Assembly (NCBI RefSeq): GCF_900109355.1
Contig: NZ_FOBF01000007.1
Span: 310,001-374,000 of the forward strand
DNA: 64,000 bases
Reading direction: 5' to 3'
From: Nonomuraea pusilla
GTDB lineage: Bacteria > Actinomycetota > Actinomycetes > Streptosporangiales > Streptosporangiaceae
Position numbers and translations under genes: made by a program. Every line of letters starts with the position of its first letter. Position 1 is the first letter of the stretch. The notes beneath the pieces were generated by a model. That model did no database searches. It saw only the letters and a program-made list of their open reading frames with translations, and was not told where the DNA came from. Positions 55,896 through 64,000 of the stretch are shown here, piece after piece.

Positions 55896-57110
55896 GTGAC
55901 GGACGACGTGACGCGGTGGCTGTCGGAGCGGGCCGTCCCCCTGCCCACGCTGGAACCGGGCTCCGGAACCGCGGACCTGGAGCCCCTGCGCGGCGTCCTC
56001 GGCGGCGTCCGCGTGGTGGGCCTCGGCGAGGCCACGCACGGCACCCGCGAGTTCTTCCTGCTCAAGCACCGGCTGCTGGAGTTCCTGGTGGAGGAGCTGG
56101 GGTTCACGACCCTGGCGTTCGAGGTGAGCGCGTCGGCCGCGCGGGCGGTGGACGCCTACGTGCGGGGCGGGCCGGGCGACCCGGTGGAGGCGCTGGCGGG
56201 CCTCGGGTTCTGGATCACGCACACGGCGGAGATGCTCGCCGTGGTGGAGTGGCTGCGCGAGCGCAACGCGGGCGCGGCACGGCCGGTACGGTTCGCCGGG
56301 ATCGACCCGCAGTACCCGGCGGCGTCGCTGGCGGCGCTGCGCGCCTTCCTGGAGGAGGCGGGGCAGGGGCCGGAACTCCTCGCGCCGCTGGCGCCCCTGG
56401 CGCACACCCGGATGGCCGAGGGCGAGCCGCTGGACCCCGCCGTCGAGGCGGCCGCCCGCCGCCTGGAGGAGCACGTCACCGACCTGCGCGCGCCCGGCGA
56501 CGTGCTGGAGCACGCAAGGCTCGTCCGGCAGAACGCCGACCTGATGACCCGCCACTACCGTCACGCCGACCCCGGCAGGACCATCGGCATGGCCCGCGAC
56601 CGCTACCTGGCCGACAACCTGGACGCGCTGCTGTCCGAGCCAGGGGCCAGGGTGGCCGTGTGGGCGCACAACGGGCACGTCACGAAGGGCGCCCACAGCG
56701 GCGGCTCCATCCCGGCGATGGGACGGTACCTGGCCGAGCGCCACGGCGAGGCGTACTACGCGCTCGGCCTGCTGTTCGGGCAGGGCGCCTTCCGCGCCCG
56801 CCGGATCCGCTTCGGCAGGGTCGACAGGCGCCGCCCGCCCAGGGCGTTCCGGGTGCCGCCGGTGCGGAACGACCTCATGGTCGAGGCCCGCCTGGCCGCC
56901 GCGCACCCGGGTGACTTCCTCGTCGACCTGCGCGGCGGCCCGCGTCCCGAGCCGGTGGCGGCCTGGCTGCGCGGACCCTCGCACCTGCGCGGCCACGGCG
57001 GGGCGGTCAGGCGCCTCACCTACAAGCTCGCGTTCACGCCGACGGTGCTCGCCGAGGAGTTCGACGGCCTGGCCTACGTGGACCGGAGCACCTGCTCCAC
57101 CCCGCTGTGA
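55896..57110 (+). CDS. Erythromycin esterase family protein (second of two)
   Basis: A 404-residue protein with Ere signatures VGLGEATHGTREFFLLKHRL near residue 45, LAFEVSASAARAVDAYVRG and VAVWAHNGHVTKGAHSGGSI near residue 255. It is only distantly similar to the 10848 protein and ends with a different C-terminal domain (RLTYKLAFTPTVLAEEFDGL), so the two are not a recent duplication. Actual esterase substrate unknown. GTG 55896 has GGAGGAGA immediately upstream. Confidence 0.85.
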   Translation: MTDDVTRWLSERAVPLPTLEPGSGTADLEPLRGVLGGVRVVGLGEATHGTREFFLLKHRLLEFLVEELGFTTLAFEVSASAARAVDAYVRGGPGDPVEALAGLGFWITHTAEMLAVVEWLRERNAGAARPVRFAGIDPQYPAASLAALRAFLEEAGQGPELLAPLAPLAHTRMAEGEPLDPAVEAAARRLEEHVTDLRAPGDVLEHARLVRQNADLMTRHYRHADPGRTIGMARDRYLADNLDALLSEPGARVAVWAHNGHVTKGAHSGGSIPAMGRYLAERHGEAYYALGLLFGQGAFRARRIRFGRVDRRRPPRAFRVPPVRNDLMVEARLAAAHPGDFLVDLRGGPRPEPVAAWLRGPSHLRGHGGAVRRLTYKLAFTPTVLAEEFDGLAYVDRSTCSTPL

Positions 57111-57183
57111 CGGCGGCGGCAAGCCGCGGTGGCCGGGCTGACGGGCGGCGCGGGCGTCGGGGCGCCCGGCGGCTCGTTGGTTC

Positions 57184-58266
57184 TCAGGAGGGGATGCCCG
57201 GTTCGGCGCAGAAGGTCACGCCGTCCACGCGGACGGTCAGGCCGTCGCGTGCGGACGCGAAGGCCGAGGCGCCGCGTCCGAGCGTGACCTCTCCGGCCGT
57301 CGCCGTGCCCTCGGCGCACAGCAGGATGCGCGGCAGGCCCGCCTCCAGCGGGTGCTCGCCCGTCTCCAGGCGGCGCAGCCGGAACTCCGGCGCCGGCGAC
57401 GCGTACGCGCCGCCGGGGCCCGCCTCCAGCGCCGACGGCACCCGGGCGGGCTCGGTGATGCGCAGCAGCTCCGGGATGTCCAGCGGCTTGGGCGTGAGGC
57501 CCGCGCGCATGACGTTGTCGGAGCTGCCCATGATCTCGACGCCGAAGCCCTTGAGGTAGCAGTGGAGCACGCCCGCGTCGAGGTAGAGCGCCTGGCCGGG
57601 GGCCAGCTCGTGCCGGCGCAGCAGCAGCGGCGCCAGGCAGGCGGGGTCGCCCGGGTAGAGCCGGGCCAGCTTGACGACCAGCTCGTAGTCGGGCTGGTGC
57701 ACGCACGAGGCGGCCCAGACGGCCTGCTCGGTGAAGTCGCGGGCGGCGAGCAGGGCGGCCAGCGCCTCCAGCGGGCGGTCTGCGGCCAGCGCCGAGACGA
57801 CGTCCTTCAGCTCGCGCAGGTTCAGCCGCTCGATGAGCAGCGCCGCCTGGTCGGGCTCGCGGAACCCGGCCAGCGCCGTGAACGGGGTGAGCGCGCAGAT
57901 CAGCTCCGGCTTCGCCCACGGGTCGCCGTAGACGCCCCTGGCGTGCCCGTCGGCCGCCTGCCCGGGTGACGGGTGCACCTGCAGCGACAGCGGCTGCGCC
58001 ACCGCGATGAGCTTCAGCAGGTACGGCAGCCGGGCGCCGAAGCGGCCGAGCGTGGCCGCGCCGAGCTGCCCGTCGGGGTCGGCGGCGATGGCGTCGGCCA
58101 GCGAGCCGCCGCCGGGAAGCAGGGACGGCCCCGCCGGGTGCGCGCCGAGCCACATCTCCGCCTCGGGGCCGGGGGCGGGCACGGGCCTGCCGGTGATGCC
58201 GGCGATGTCGGCGCGGGATCCCCAGGCGTAGTCCTTGACGGGGTTCGTCAGCAGGTAGACGGTCAC
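57184..58266 (-). CDS. manA: Mannose-6-phosphate isomerase, class I
   Basis: A 360-residue zinc enzyme interconverting mannose 6-phosphate and fructose 6-phosphate. The N-terminus LTNPVKDYAWGSRADIAGIT is characteristic. Metal-site residues lie in PLSLQVHPSPGQA (Gln, His), WAKPELICALTPF (Glu) and YLDAGVLHCYLKGFGVEIMG (His). A C-terminal cupin-like domain ends it. The start is GTG 58266, with AGGG upstream. Supplies mannose or GDP-mannose precursors; it stands alone, not in a mannose operon. Confidence 0.93.
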   Translation of the reverse strand: MTVYLLTNPVKDYAWGSRADIAGITGRPVPAPGPEAEMWLGAHPAGPSLLPGGGSLADAIAADPDGQLGAATLGRFGARLPYLLKLIAVAQPLSLQVHPSPGQAADGHARGVYGDPWAKPELICALTPFTALAGFREPDQAALLIERLNLRELKDVVSALAADRPLEALAALLAARDFTEQAVWAASCVHQPDYELVVKLARLYPGDPACLAPLLLRRHELAPGQALYLDAGVLHCYLKGFGVEIMGSSDNVMRAGLTPKPLDIPELLRITEPARVPSALEAGPGGAYASPAPEFRLRRLETGEHPLEAGLPRILLCAEGTATAGEVTLGRGASAFASARDGLTVRVDGVTFCAEPGIPS

Positions 58267-58386
58267 TTCTGGCCCTTAACCGGATGACAGCGGGACGGGT
58301 ACGACGCCGGTGACAACGATGTCAGCGGACGATCGCCACCTTAGCCTAGAGCCCCCAGCCCCCGCCCACCACGAGCCCCGGGGTGC

Positions 58387-59052
58387 TCAGTCTCCGGCGA
58401 GCAGGCTCTCCAGTTCGGCGACCGCGTGGGCGCGGTGCGCGTCGAGGGTGGCGACGGCCTCGTCGGCGGCGCGGCGGCGCAGCGCCTCCAGGGTGGCGCG
58501 GTGCTCCTTGACCACGCGCTCGCGGTTGCCGCCCTCGCCGTAGTACATCGACCGGTACGCGTCGGTGGAGTCCCACAGCGTCCTGATGAGCCGGGTCAGG
58601 CGCGGCATGCCGGCGCACTCGAACAGCGTCATGTGGAAGAGCCGGTTGGCCGTGGCCATGGCGAGGACGTCGCCGCGGGCGGCGGCGTCCTCGACGTCGC
58701 GCTGCGTCTCCTCCAGCCGGTCGAGGTCGGCGTCGGTGAGCCGCGCGACGGCCTTGCGCACGGCCTCCTCCTCCAGCAGCTCGCGGATGCGGTAGACCTC
58801 GCGCAGGTCGGCGAGCGACAGGGTCTCGACGAAGTAGCCGCGGTGCGCCTGGTAGCTCACCAGCCCCTCTCCCTGGAGGGTCTTCAGCGCCTCGCGCAGC
58901 GGGACCCGGCTGACCTGCAGCTCCTCGGCCAGGGCGTCCTGCCGGATGGGGGCGCCGGGGCGCAGGCGGCCGGTGGTGATGGCGCGCCGCAGCTCGGCCA
59001 GCACGAACTGCTGGGCCGTGGGCGGCCGGCGACGCGCCTCCTCCGAAGTCAC
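58387..59052 (-). CDS. GntR family regulator, FCD (FadR-like) subgroup
   Basis: A 221-residue repressor. The winged helix is FVLAELRRAITTGRLRPGAP, then RQDALAEELQVSRVPLREAL, then KTLQGEGLVSYQAHRGYFVE. The FCD ligand domain follows, with metal-binding type residues in ANRLFHMTLFECAG and VVKEHRATLEAL. GTG 59052 overlaps the CoA-transferase stop as GTGA. It probably binds the 18-bp TTGGATCCAA-centred palindrome between the CoA-transferase and acyl-CoA dehydrogenase genes and responds to a carboxylic acid or acyl-CoA. Confidence 0.9.
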   Translation of the reverse strand: MTSEEARRRPPTAQQFVLAELRRAITTGRLRPGAPIRQDALAEELQVSRVPLREALKTLQGEGLVSYQAHRGYFVETLSLADLREVYRIRELLEEEAVRKAVARLTDADLDRLEETQRDVEDAAARGDVLAMATANRLFHMTLFECAGMPRLTRLIRTLWDSTDAYRSMYYGEGGNRERVVKEHRATLEALRRRAADEAVATLDAHRAHAVAELESLLAGD

Positions 59053-60194
59053 CGCCCCAATATCTCACGGACCCACGCGTCGTCCTCGCCCAGGCGGGGC
59101 GGCCGGCGGCGGTAGGAGGGCGGGGTGGCGCCGAGGCGGATCGGGTCGGCGACCTGGCCGACGCCGTCCACCTCGACGGCCGGTTCGAGGCCGAGCCGCT
59201 CGGCGAGGGAGAACGCGCCGGCCAGGTCGTTGATCGGGCCGCAGGGCACGCCCGCGGCGGTCAGCAGCCCGAACCACTCGTCGGCGGTGCGGGCGGCGAG
59301 CGCGGCGTTCAGCTCGGCGACGAGGACGTCGCGGGCGGCGACCCGTCCGGCGTTCGTGGCGAACCTGGGGTCGGCGGCCAGGCCGGGCCGCTCCAGCGCC
59401 TCGCACAGCGCGCGGAACTGGCGGTCGTTGCCGGCGGCGATGACGATGGGCCGGTCCGCGGCCTCGAACACCTCGTACGGGACGATGCTGGGGTGCCTGT
59501 TGCCCATCGCGCGGGGCACGACCCCGGCGGCGGCGTAGGCGGAGGCGTGGTTGGTCAGCGCCGACAGCAGCGAGGACAGCAGTGACACCTCGACCCTCTG
59601 CCCTTCGCCGGTGCGGTCGCGGTGGCGCAGCGCGGCGAGCACGCCGAGCGCCGCGTGCAGCCCGGTGACGACGTCCACGAGCGCGACGCCCGCCTTCGTG
59701 CCGGGCCCGCCGGGCTCGCCGGTGACGCTCATGAGCCCGCCGACGGCCTGGGCGATGAGGTCGTAGCCGGGCAGCCCGGCGCCCTCGCCCGAGCCGAACC
59801 CGGTGATCGAGCAGTAGACGAGCCCGGGGTTGAGCGGGCGCAGTGCGTCGTGGCCGAGGCCGAGGCGGTCCATGGTGCCGGGCCTGAAGTTCTCGACGAG
59901 CACGTCGGCGCGGGCGGCGAGCGCCCTCGCGGTCTCCAGGCCGGCGGGGTCGCGCAGGTCGAGGGCGATGGAGCGCTTGTTCCTGTTGACGGCGAGGAAG
60001 TAGGTGGCCTCTCCCCCGGCGTACGGCGGGCCCCAGGCGCGGGTGTCGTCGCCGGCGCCGGGCCGCTCGACCTTCACCACCTCGGCGCCGAGGTCGGCCA
60101 GCAGCATGGTGGCGTACGGACCGGCCAGCACGCGGCTGAAGTCGGCGACGAGCAGGCCGGACAGCGCGCCGGCGTCGAAAGCGTCCATGGACAT
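59049..60194 (-). CDS. CaiB/BaiF family class III CoA-transferase
   Basis: A 381-residue enzyme moving CoA between carboxylates. The signature LLVADFSRVLAGPYATMLLA, LGAEVVKVERPGAGDDTRAW and the catalytic Asp region GLPGYDLIAQAVGG, with SLLSSLLSALTNHASAY, mark the family. The ATG at 60194 has GAGGG five bases upstream; a longer reading into the operator palindrome is unlikely. Paired with an acyl-CoA dehydrogenase, it probably activates a dicarboxylic acid, such as glutarate, for oxidation. Confidence 0.92.
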   Translation of the reverse strand: MSMDAFDAGALSGLLVADFSRVLAGPYATMLLADLGAEVVKVERPGAGDDTRAWGPPYAGGEATYFLAVNRNKRSIALDLRDPAGLETARALAARADVLVENFRPGTMDRLGLGHDALRPLNPGLVYCSITGFGSGEGAGLPGYDLIAQAVGGLMSVTGEPGGPGTKAGVALVDVVTGLHAALGVLAALRHRDRTGEGQRVEVSLLSSLLSALTNHASAYAAAGVVPRAMGNRHPSIVPYEVFEAADRPIVIAAGNDRQFRALCEALERPGLAADPRFATNAGRVAARDVLVAELNAALAARTADEWFGLLTAAGVPCGPINDLAGAFSLAERLGLEPAVEVDGVGQVADPIRLGATPPSYRRRPPRLGEDDAWVREILGR

Positions 60195-60212
60195 CGCACC
60201 CTCAGTCAAGGC

Positions 60213-60230
60213 AATATTGGATCCAATATT
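60213..60230. promoter_or_regulatory. Perfect 18-bp operator palindrome
   Basis: AATATTGGATCCAATATT lies in the 64-bp divergent region between the CoA-transferase and acyl-CoA dehydrogenase genes. It is AT-rich in GC-rich surroundings and has the TnGnnnnCnA-like half-site spacing of FadR/FCD GntR operators. Confidence 0.75.
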
Positions 60231-60258
60231 CAGCATCCAAAGTTAGCAAGAGGCTGTG

Positions 60259-61422
<1,164 letters not shown>

Positions 61423-61545
61423 GCGGATCGCCTTCCGGCGCGGTCGGCGGCCTCGCTTGCCGTTGGGTGAGTGAGGCCCGGATCCTGAGCGAGGGCAGGC
61501 GAAAGAGGCGGAGCGCCGCCTGCAGATCCGAGCCTCGTACCGGCT

Positions 61546-62730
61546 CTAACGGGCGATCATCCGCACCTCGGGAAACCGCGGGGAACGCCTGTCGAGCAGG
61601 TCGCCTCTGCGCCGCAGATGCAGATCGAAGAAGGCCATGGCGTAGGCGCGGGTGACGGCCACGGAACGCGCCGCCGGCAGCGTCCCGTTCGCCGCTCGCA
61701 ACTGCTCCTTCGACAGGCCGATCACCGGAGCCGCCTGCTCGTACACCAGCGGCAGGTCGGTGTAGGAGTTGTGCTTGACGCCCTTGGTCTTCACGTGCAG
61801 CCGCCAGCCCTTCAGCCGGGACCAGAAGGCCTTCTGCCCGCGGATGGGCTTGTCGAAGATCTCGGCCTCCATGAGCATGTACGGCCTGGCCAATCCCTTG
61901 GCGGCCACCTTGCCGAGGGCGGGTCCGTCCAGGTTCAGAACCGCCTTGACCCGCCGATCCTGCAGCATCGTCGCGGCGGCCGTCGCCCCTCCCGCGGAAT
62001 GGCCGAACATGCCGACCCTGCCCAGGTCGAACGCGCCACGCAGCCCCTCCGGCAGCTTCCGGCCTTCGGCATCGGGGTTCTGCCCCTTGTTCAGCTCCTT
62101 GAGCCGGTCCAGCACGAAGCGCGTGTCAGCCACCCGCACCTTGATCTCTTCGGCCTTCTCGTCCAGCCGGCTCACCGGGACCGGTTTCAGGACATGGCCG
62201 GTGACCGTGCCGTCGGGGAACTCCACCTCGCCGGCATCGCCCGGGTGATCGATCGTGACCACCATGTAGCCCCAGCTGGCCAGCTCTTCGACCGTGGTGG
62301 TGTTCATGGAACGGTCGGCGCCGTTGCCGGGCGAGAACAGGACGACGGGCAGCCCTCGGCCCGCCACCCGGGCCCCTTCCCGGCCGTGGGTCGAAGGCAG
62401 GCTGACAGCCGCAGGCGAGAGGCCGCTGTTGCGGTAGAAGGCCTCGGCGGCGCGAGGCGGCAGCCAGGGCGCAGCGGGGTGGCCGTCCGGACGACGCGTG
62501 GGGTACCACAGGCTGATCATCAGCTCACGCCGGGCATGTGCCTTGATCCACGGGTCGGCCCTGGAGCCGTCACGCAGGTGCAGCGCGACAGTGCCGATCT
62601 CGCTCGGACCCGTCGGCCGGGGCAGGGCCACGGTGACGGGCTTCGACTCGGCCTGTACGGCGGGCCCGGTGAGCAGAAGGCCGATCGCCACGGCGGCGGC
62701 CGCACCCCGTCTGAGCAGTGCGCATTTCAT
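61546..62730 (-). CDS. Secreted alpha/beta hydrolase, PAF-acetylhydrolase-like lipase
   Basis: A 394-residue exported protein. The signal peptide is MKCALLRRGAAAAVAIGLLLTG cut here after 20 residues for brevity, ending near VQA. The oxyanion region is LPVVLFSPGNGADRS, the nucleophile elbow GMFGHSAGGATAA, the acid in LNLDGPAL and the His in GVKHNSYTDLP. This order matches the bacterial PAF-AH-like/dienelactone hydrolase family. GC is lower than in most neighbours. An intact palindrome lies 60 bp upstream and a decayed TetR gene beyond it. Confidence 0.85.
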   Translation of the reverse strand: MKCALLRRGAAAAVAIGLLLTGPAVQAESKPVTVALPRPTGPSEIGTVALHLRDGSRADPWIKAHARRELMISLWYPTRRPDGHPAAPWLPPRAAEAFYRNSGLSPAAVSLPSTHGREGARVAGRGLPVVLFSPGNGADRSMNTTTVEELASWGYMVVTIDHPGDAGEVEFPDGTVTGHVLKPVPVSRLDEKAEEIKVRVADTRFVLDRLKELNKGQNPDAEGRKLPEGLRGAFDLGRVGMFGHSAGGATAAATMLQDRRVKAVLNLDGPALGKVAAKGLARPYMLMEAEIFDKPIRGQKAFWSRLKGWRLHVKTKGVKHNSYTDLPLVYEQAAPVIGLSKEQLRAANGTLPAARSVAVTRAYAMAFFDLHLRRRGDLLDRRSPRFPEVRMIAR

Positions 62731-62789
62731 AACGGCCACGCTAGGGAGGATCGCGGCCCAGATACTCCCCACCGCAGATGATCTCGACA

Positions 62790-62807
62790 TTCCTACGAAT
62801 GTAGGAA
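62790..62807. promoter_or_regulatory. Palindrome TTCCTAC-n4-GTAGGAA upstream of the lipase gene
   Basis: Perfect 7-bp arms around GAAT, 60 bp before the lipase start. It looks like a TetR- or MarR-type operator. The adjacent TetR-like gene is broken. Confidence 0.55.
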
Positions 62808-62870
62808 GCACCCGTCCACCTGGAGGGGAGGTCGAGGCCAACATGAGGTTGACACTGAGGGCACTCCCCC

Positions 62871-63075
62871 GATAAAGGCCTGTGGCTCGACCTTCCACCG
62901 ACGTGAGCGCCCGTTCGGGAGGCGGCGAGCGGAAGGACGAGATCGCCGACAGGCCCACGCGTACGTCCTCGACCGACACGTCCGCGCGTACGGCGCCACT
63001 GCGGCGGGCGCGCTTGACGAGCCGGGCTTAGCGGATGTCCGTGCGCAGCGCCCGCCACGGGCCGGGGTCGGCCCT
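62871..63075 (-). pseudogene. Decayed TetR-family regulator, C-terminal remnant
   Basis: The minus strand reads GPWRALRTDIR, an in-frame TAA (63028-63030), then ARLVKRARRSGAVRADVSVE and DVRVGLSAISSFRSPPPERA. The second part is like the end of a TetR ligand domain (RAxRxGxVRxDVxxxDVRxGL). No helix-turn-helix is found upstream, and after the remnant the frame runs open into the lipase gene. The match is by eye and moderate. Confidence 0.4.
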
Positions 63076-63220
63076 GGCCCGGCCGCCGTCAGCCGGGACC
63101 GACGCGTTCCTCGCCGGCGAGGTCGCCACGTAAGGTCGTCACGCACCGTGCACGGCGGCCCACCGGGATCACCTGCCGCACCAGCAGGCGATCCCGCTGA
63201 TCCTCGACTTCGCACGGGCT

Positions 63221-64000
63221 CTAGCGCGGGCCGGCGTCGCCGTTGAGCACGGGCACGAGGTGCAGCTCCTCGTAGTCGAGGTGGGCCTCGATCGCGGTGG
63301 CGAGCCGGTCCACCTCGGCGGCCAGGTCGGGCGAGCCGGAGTCGAGGGCCCGCTGGAGGTCGTCGAGCAGGCGGGCGACCTCCTGGTGCTCCTCCTCCAG
63401 CCGGTCGAGGGCCGGGGCGAGCTCCGGGTGGTCCAGACGCAGCCGCGGGAACAGGCCGCCGCTCTCCCCGCTGTGGTGGTGGTGCAGGCCCGCGCAGAGG
63501 GTGAGGCAGTTGACGCGCAGCTGCGCGCCGATCGCCGGGCCCGACCGCGCGACCTCGGCCCGCACCAGGGCGAGCTCCTTGCGGAACGCGTCGTGGATCG
63601 CCGTGAGCGCGTCGCCGCCCCGCATGCCGGCGACGGGCGAGGCCACGGGGGTGAGCGCGACGACCGGCAGGACCCGGCCCGACTTCACCTCGTACTCGGC
63701 CCAGCCGGGGTCGGACTCCACGGCGCGGGCGAAGATCGCGTCGCGTTCCTCCCCCTGCAGCACCGTGGCGTCGGCCTCCAGGGTGAAGGCGCCGGTCTCC
63801 ACGGTCACGCGGGGGTTGGCCACCAGGTTGTGGTACCAGGCGGGGTGCTTGGGGGAACCGCCCGCCGAGGCGATGACGAGCATCCGGCCCCCGCCGTCGG
63901 GCAGGTAGCCGAGCGGGGTGGTGTGCGGCCTGCCCGTACGCGCGCCCGTGGTGGTCAGCAGGAGCAGCCGCGCCCCTTCGAAGGGGCCGCCGACCCTGCC
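63221..64000 (-). CDS. Deazaflavin-dependent reductase fused to hemerythrin domain (5' end off the window)
   Basis: 259 residues are visible and the frame is open to the right edge. The N-terminal part (LLLLTTTGARTGRPHTTPLG, VIASAGGSPKHPAWYHNLVA, NPRVTVETGAFTLEADATVL) is the Ddn/FGD-type split barrel that uses F420, FMN or quinone partners. From about residue 145 a hemerythrin-like four-helix domain follows (IHDAFRKELALVRAEVA, TLCAGLHHHHSGESGGLFPR, LEEEHQEVARLLDD, LDYEELHLVPVL). The fusion couples a reductase to an O2- or NO-binding di-iron site and echoes the hypoxia theme at 37-54 kb. Confidence 0.87.
   Translation of the reverse strand, partial: GRVGGPFEGARLLLLTTTGARTGRPHTTPLGYLPDGGGRMLVIASAGGSPKHPAWYHNLVANPRVTVETGAFTLEADATVLQGEERDAIFARAVESDPGWAEYEVKSGRVLPVVALTPVASPVAGMRGGDALTAIHDAFRKELALVRAEVARSGPAIGAQLRVNCLTLCAGLHHHHSGESGGLFPRLRLDHPELAPALDRLEEEHQEVARLLDDLQRALDSGSPDLAAEVDRLATAIEAHLDYEELHLVPVLNGDAGPR

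Larger units (their letters stand above)
62731..63220. other. Interval between lipase and reductase genes
   Basis: Apart from the TTCCTAC palindrome and the TetR-like remnant, no gene is supported. A ribosome-site-like GGAGGGGAGG at about 62822-62831 precedes a ten-codon plus-strand frame (ATG near 62843), which I do not call. Confidence 0.5.

Noticed and set aside
62843..62875. Ten-codon plus-strand ORF after a GGAGGGGAGG sequence
   Set aside because: Too short to support, with no downstream gene in the same direction to couple to.

Overview
The window is high-GC DNA (most genes end codons in G or C, GTG starts are frequent, and GTGA/ATGA stop-start overlaps are common). Together with DevS-like, MsiK-less sugar ABC, Mrp and NarGHJI genes, this points to an actinomycete, plausibly Streptosporangiales (Nonomuraea-like). 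The order-level guess is inference from gene style, not from a marker gene. No rRNA, tRNA, CRISPR array or prophage was seen. An insertion-sequence transposase fragment lies at the left edge.

Layout. 1-3.5 kb: transposase tail, an internally duplicated HEAT-like protein, an SRPBCC protein, a repeat-rich gene-free stretch and a small conserved hypothetical. 3.7-10.2 kb: a complete Mrp (Mnh) cation/proton antiporter operon A/B-C-D-E-F-G, in which subunit C has an unusually long charged coiled-coil tail and subunit G overlaps an antisense gene through a 9-bp repeat. 10.8-17.9 kb: erythromycin-esterase-like protein, RecD2 helicase, an MFS exporter with a divergent ArsR-type repressor, and a flavin amine-oxidase-like enzyme. 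17.9-22 kb: a second ion-transport block (structured leader plus mini-ORF, NhaD/ArsB permease, TrkH, TrkA, CBS protein). 22-25 kb: a TetR regulator and a secreted GH18-like protein.

25.5-36.4 kb is a sugar/amino-sugar catabolic cluster: a GntR-headed LacI-type regulator, an ABC importer without its own ATPase, a Gfo/Idh/MocA dehydrogenase, a TIM-barrel isomerase, a cytosolic GH20 hexosaminidase, an NAD-dependent epimerase, a DapA/NanA-type lyase and a convergent enolase-superfamily enzyme. AT-rich palindromes built on GAATGAATTC flank the cluster and are candidate operators.

36.5-54.9 kb looks like a DevR/DosR-type hypoxia/dormancy locus. Seven palindromic boxes of the GGGAC(n4-5)GTCCC type precede two pyridoxamine-oxidase-fold proteins, hemerythrins, a DevS-like GAF histidine kinase, narGHJI, a membrane-anchored NirK-like copper enzyme and narK. 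A stand-alone integrase-type SAM-like domain protein carries the best consensus match. No matching response regulator lies in the window.

55-64 kb: two small membrane proteins, a second erythromycin-esterase-like protein, manA, a GntR(FCD)/CaiB/acyl-CoA dehydrogenase unit around an 18-bp palindrome, a secreted PAF-acetylhydrolase-like lipase beside a decayed TetR gene, and a deazaflavin-type reductase fused to a hemerythrin domain that runs off the right edge.
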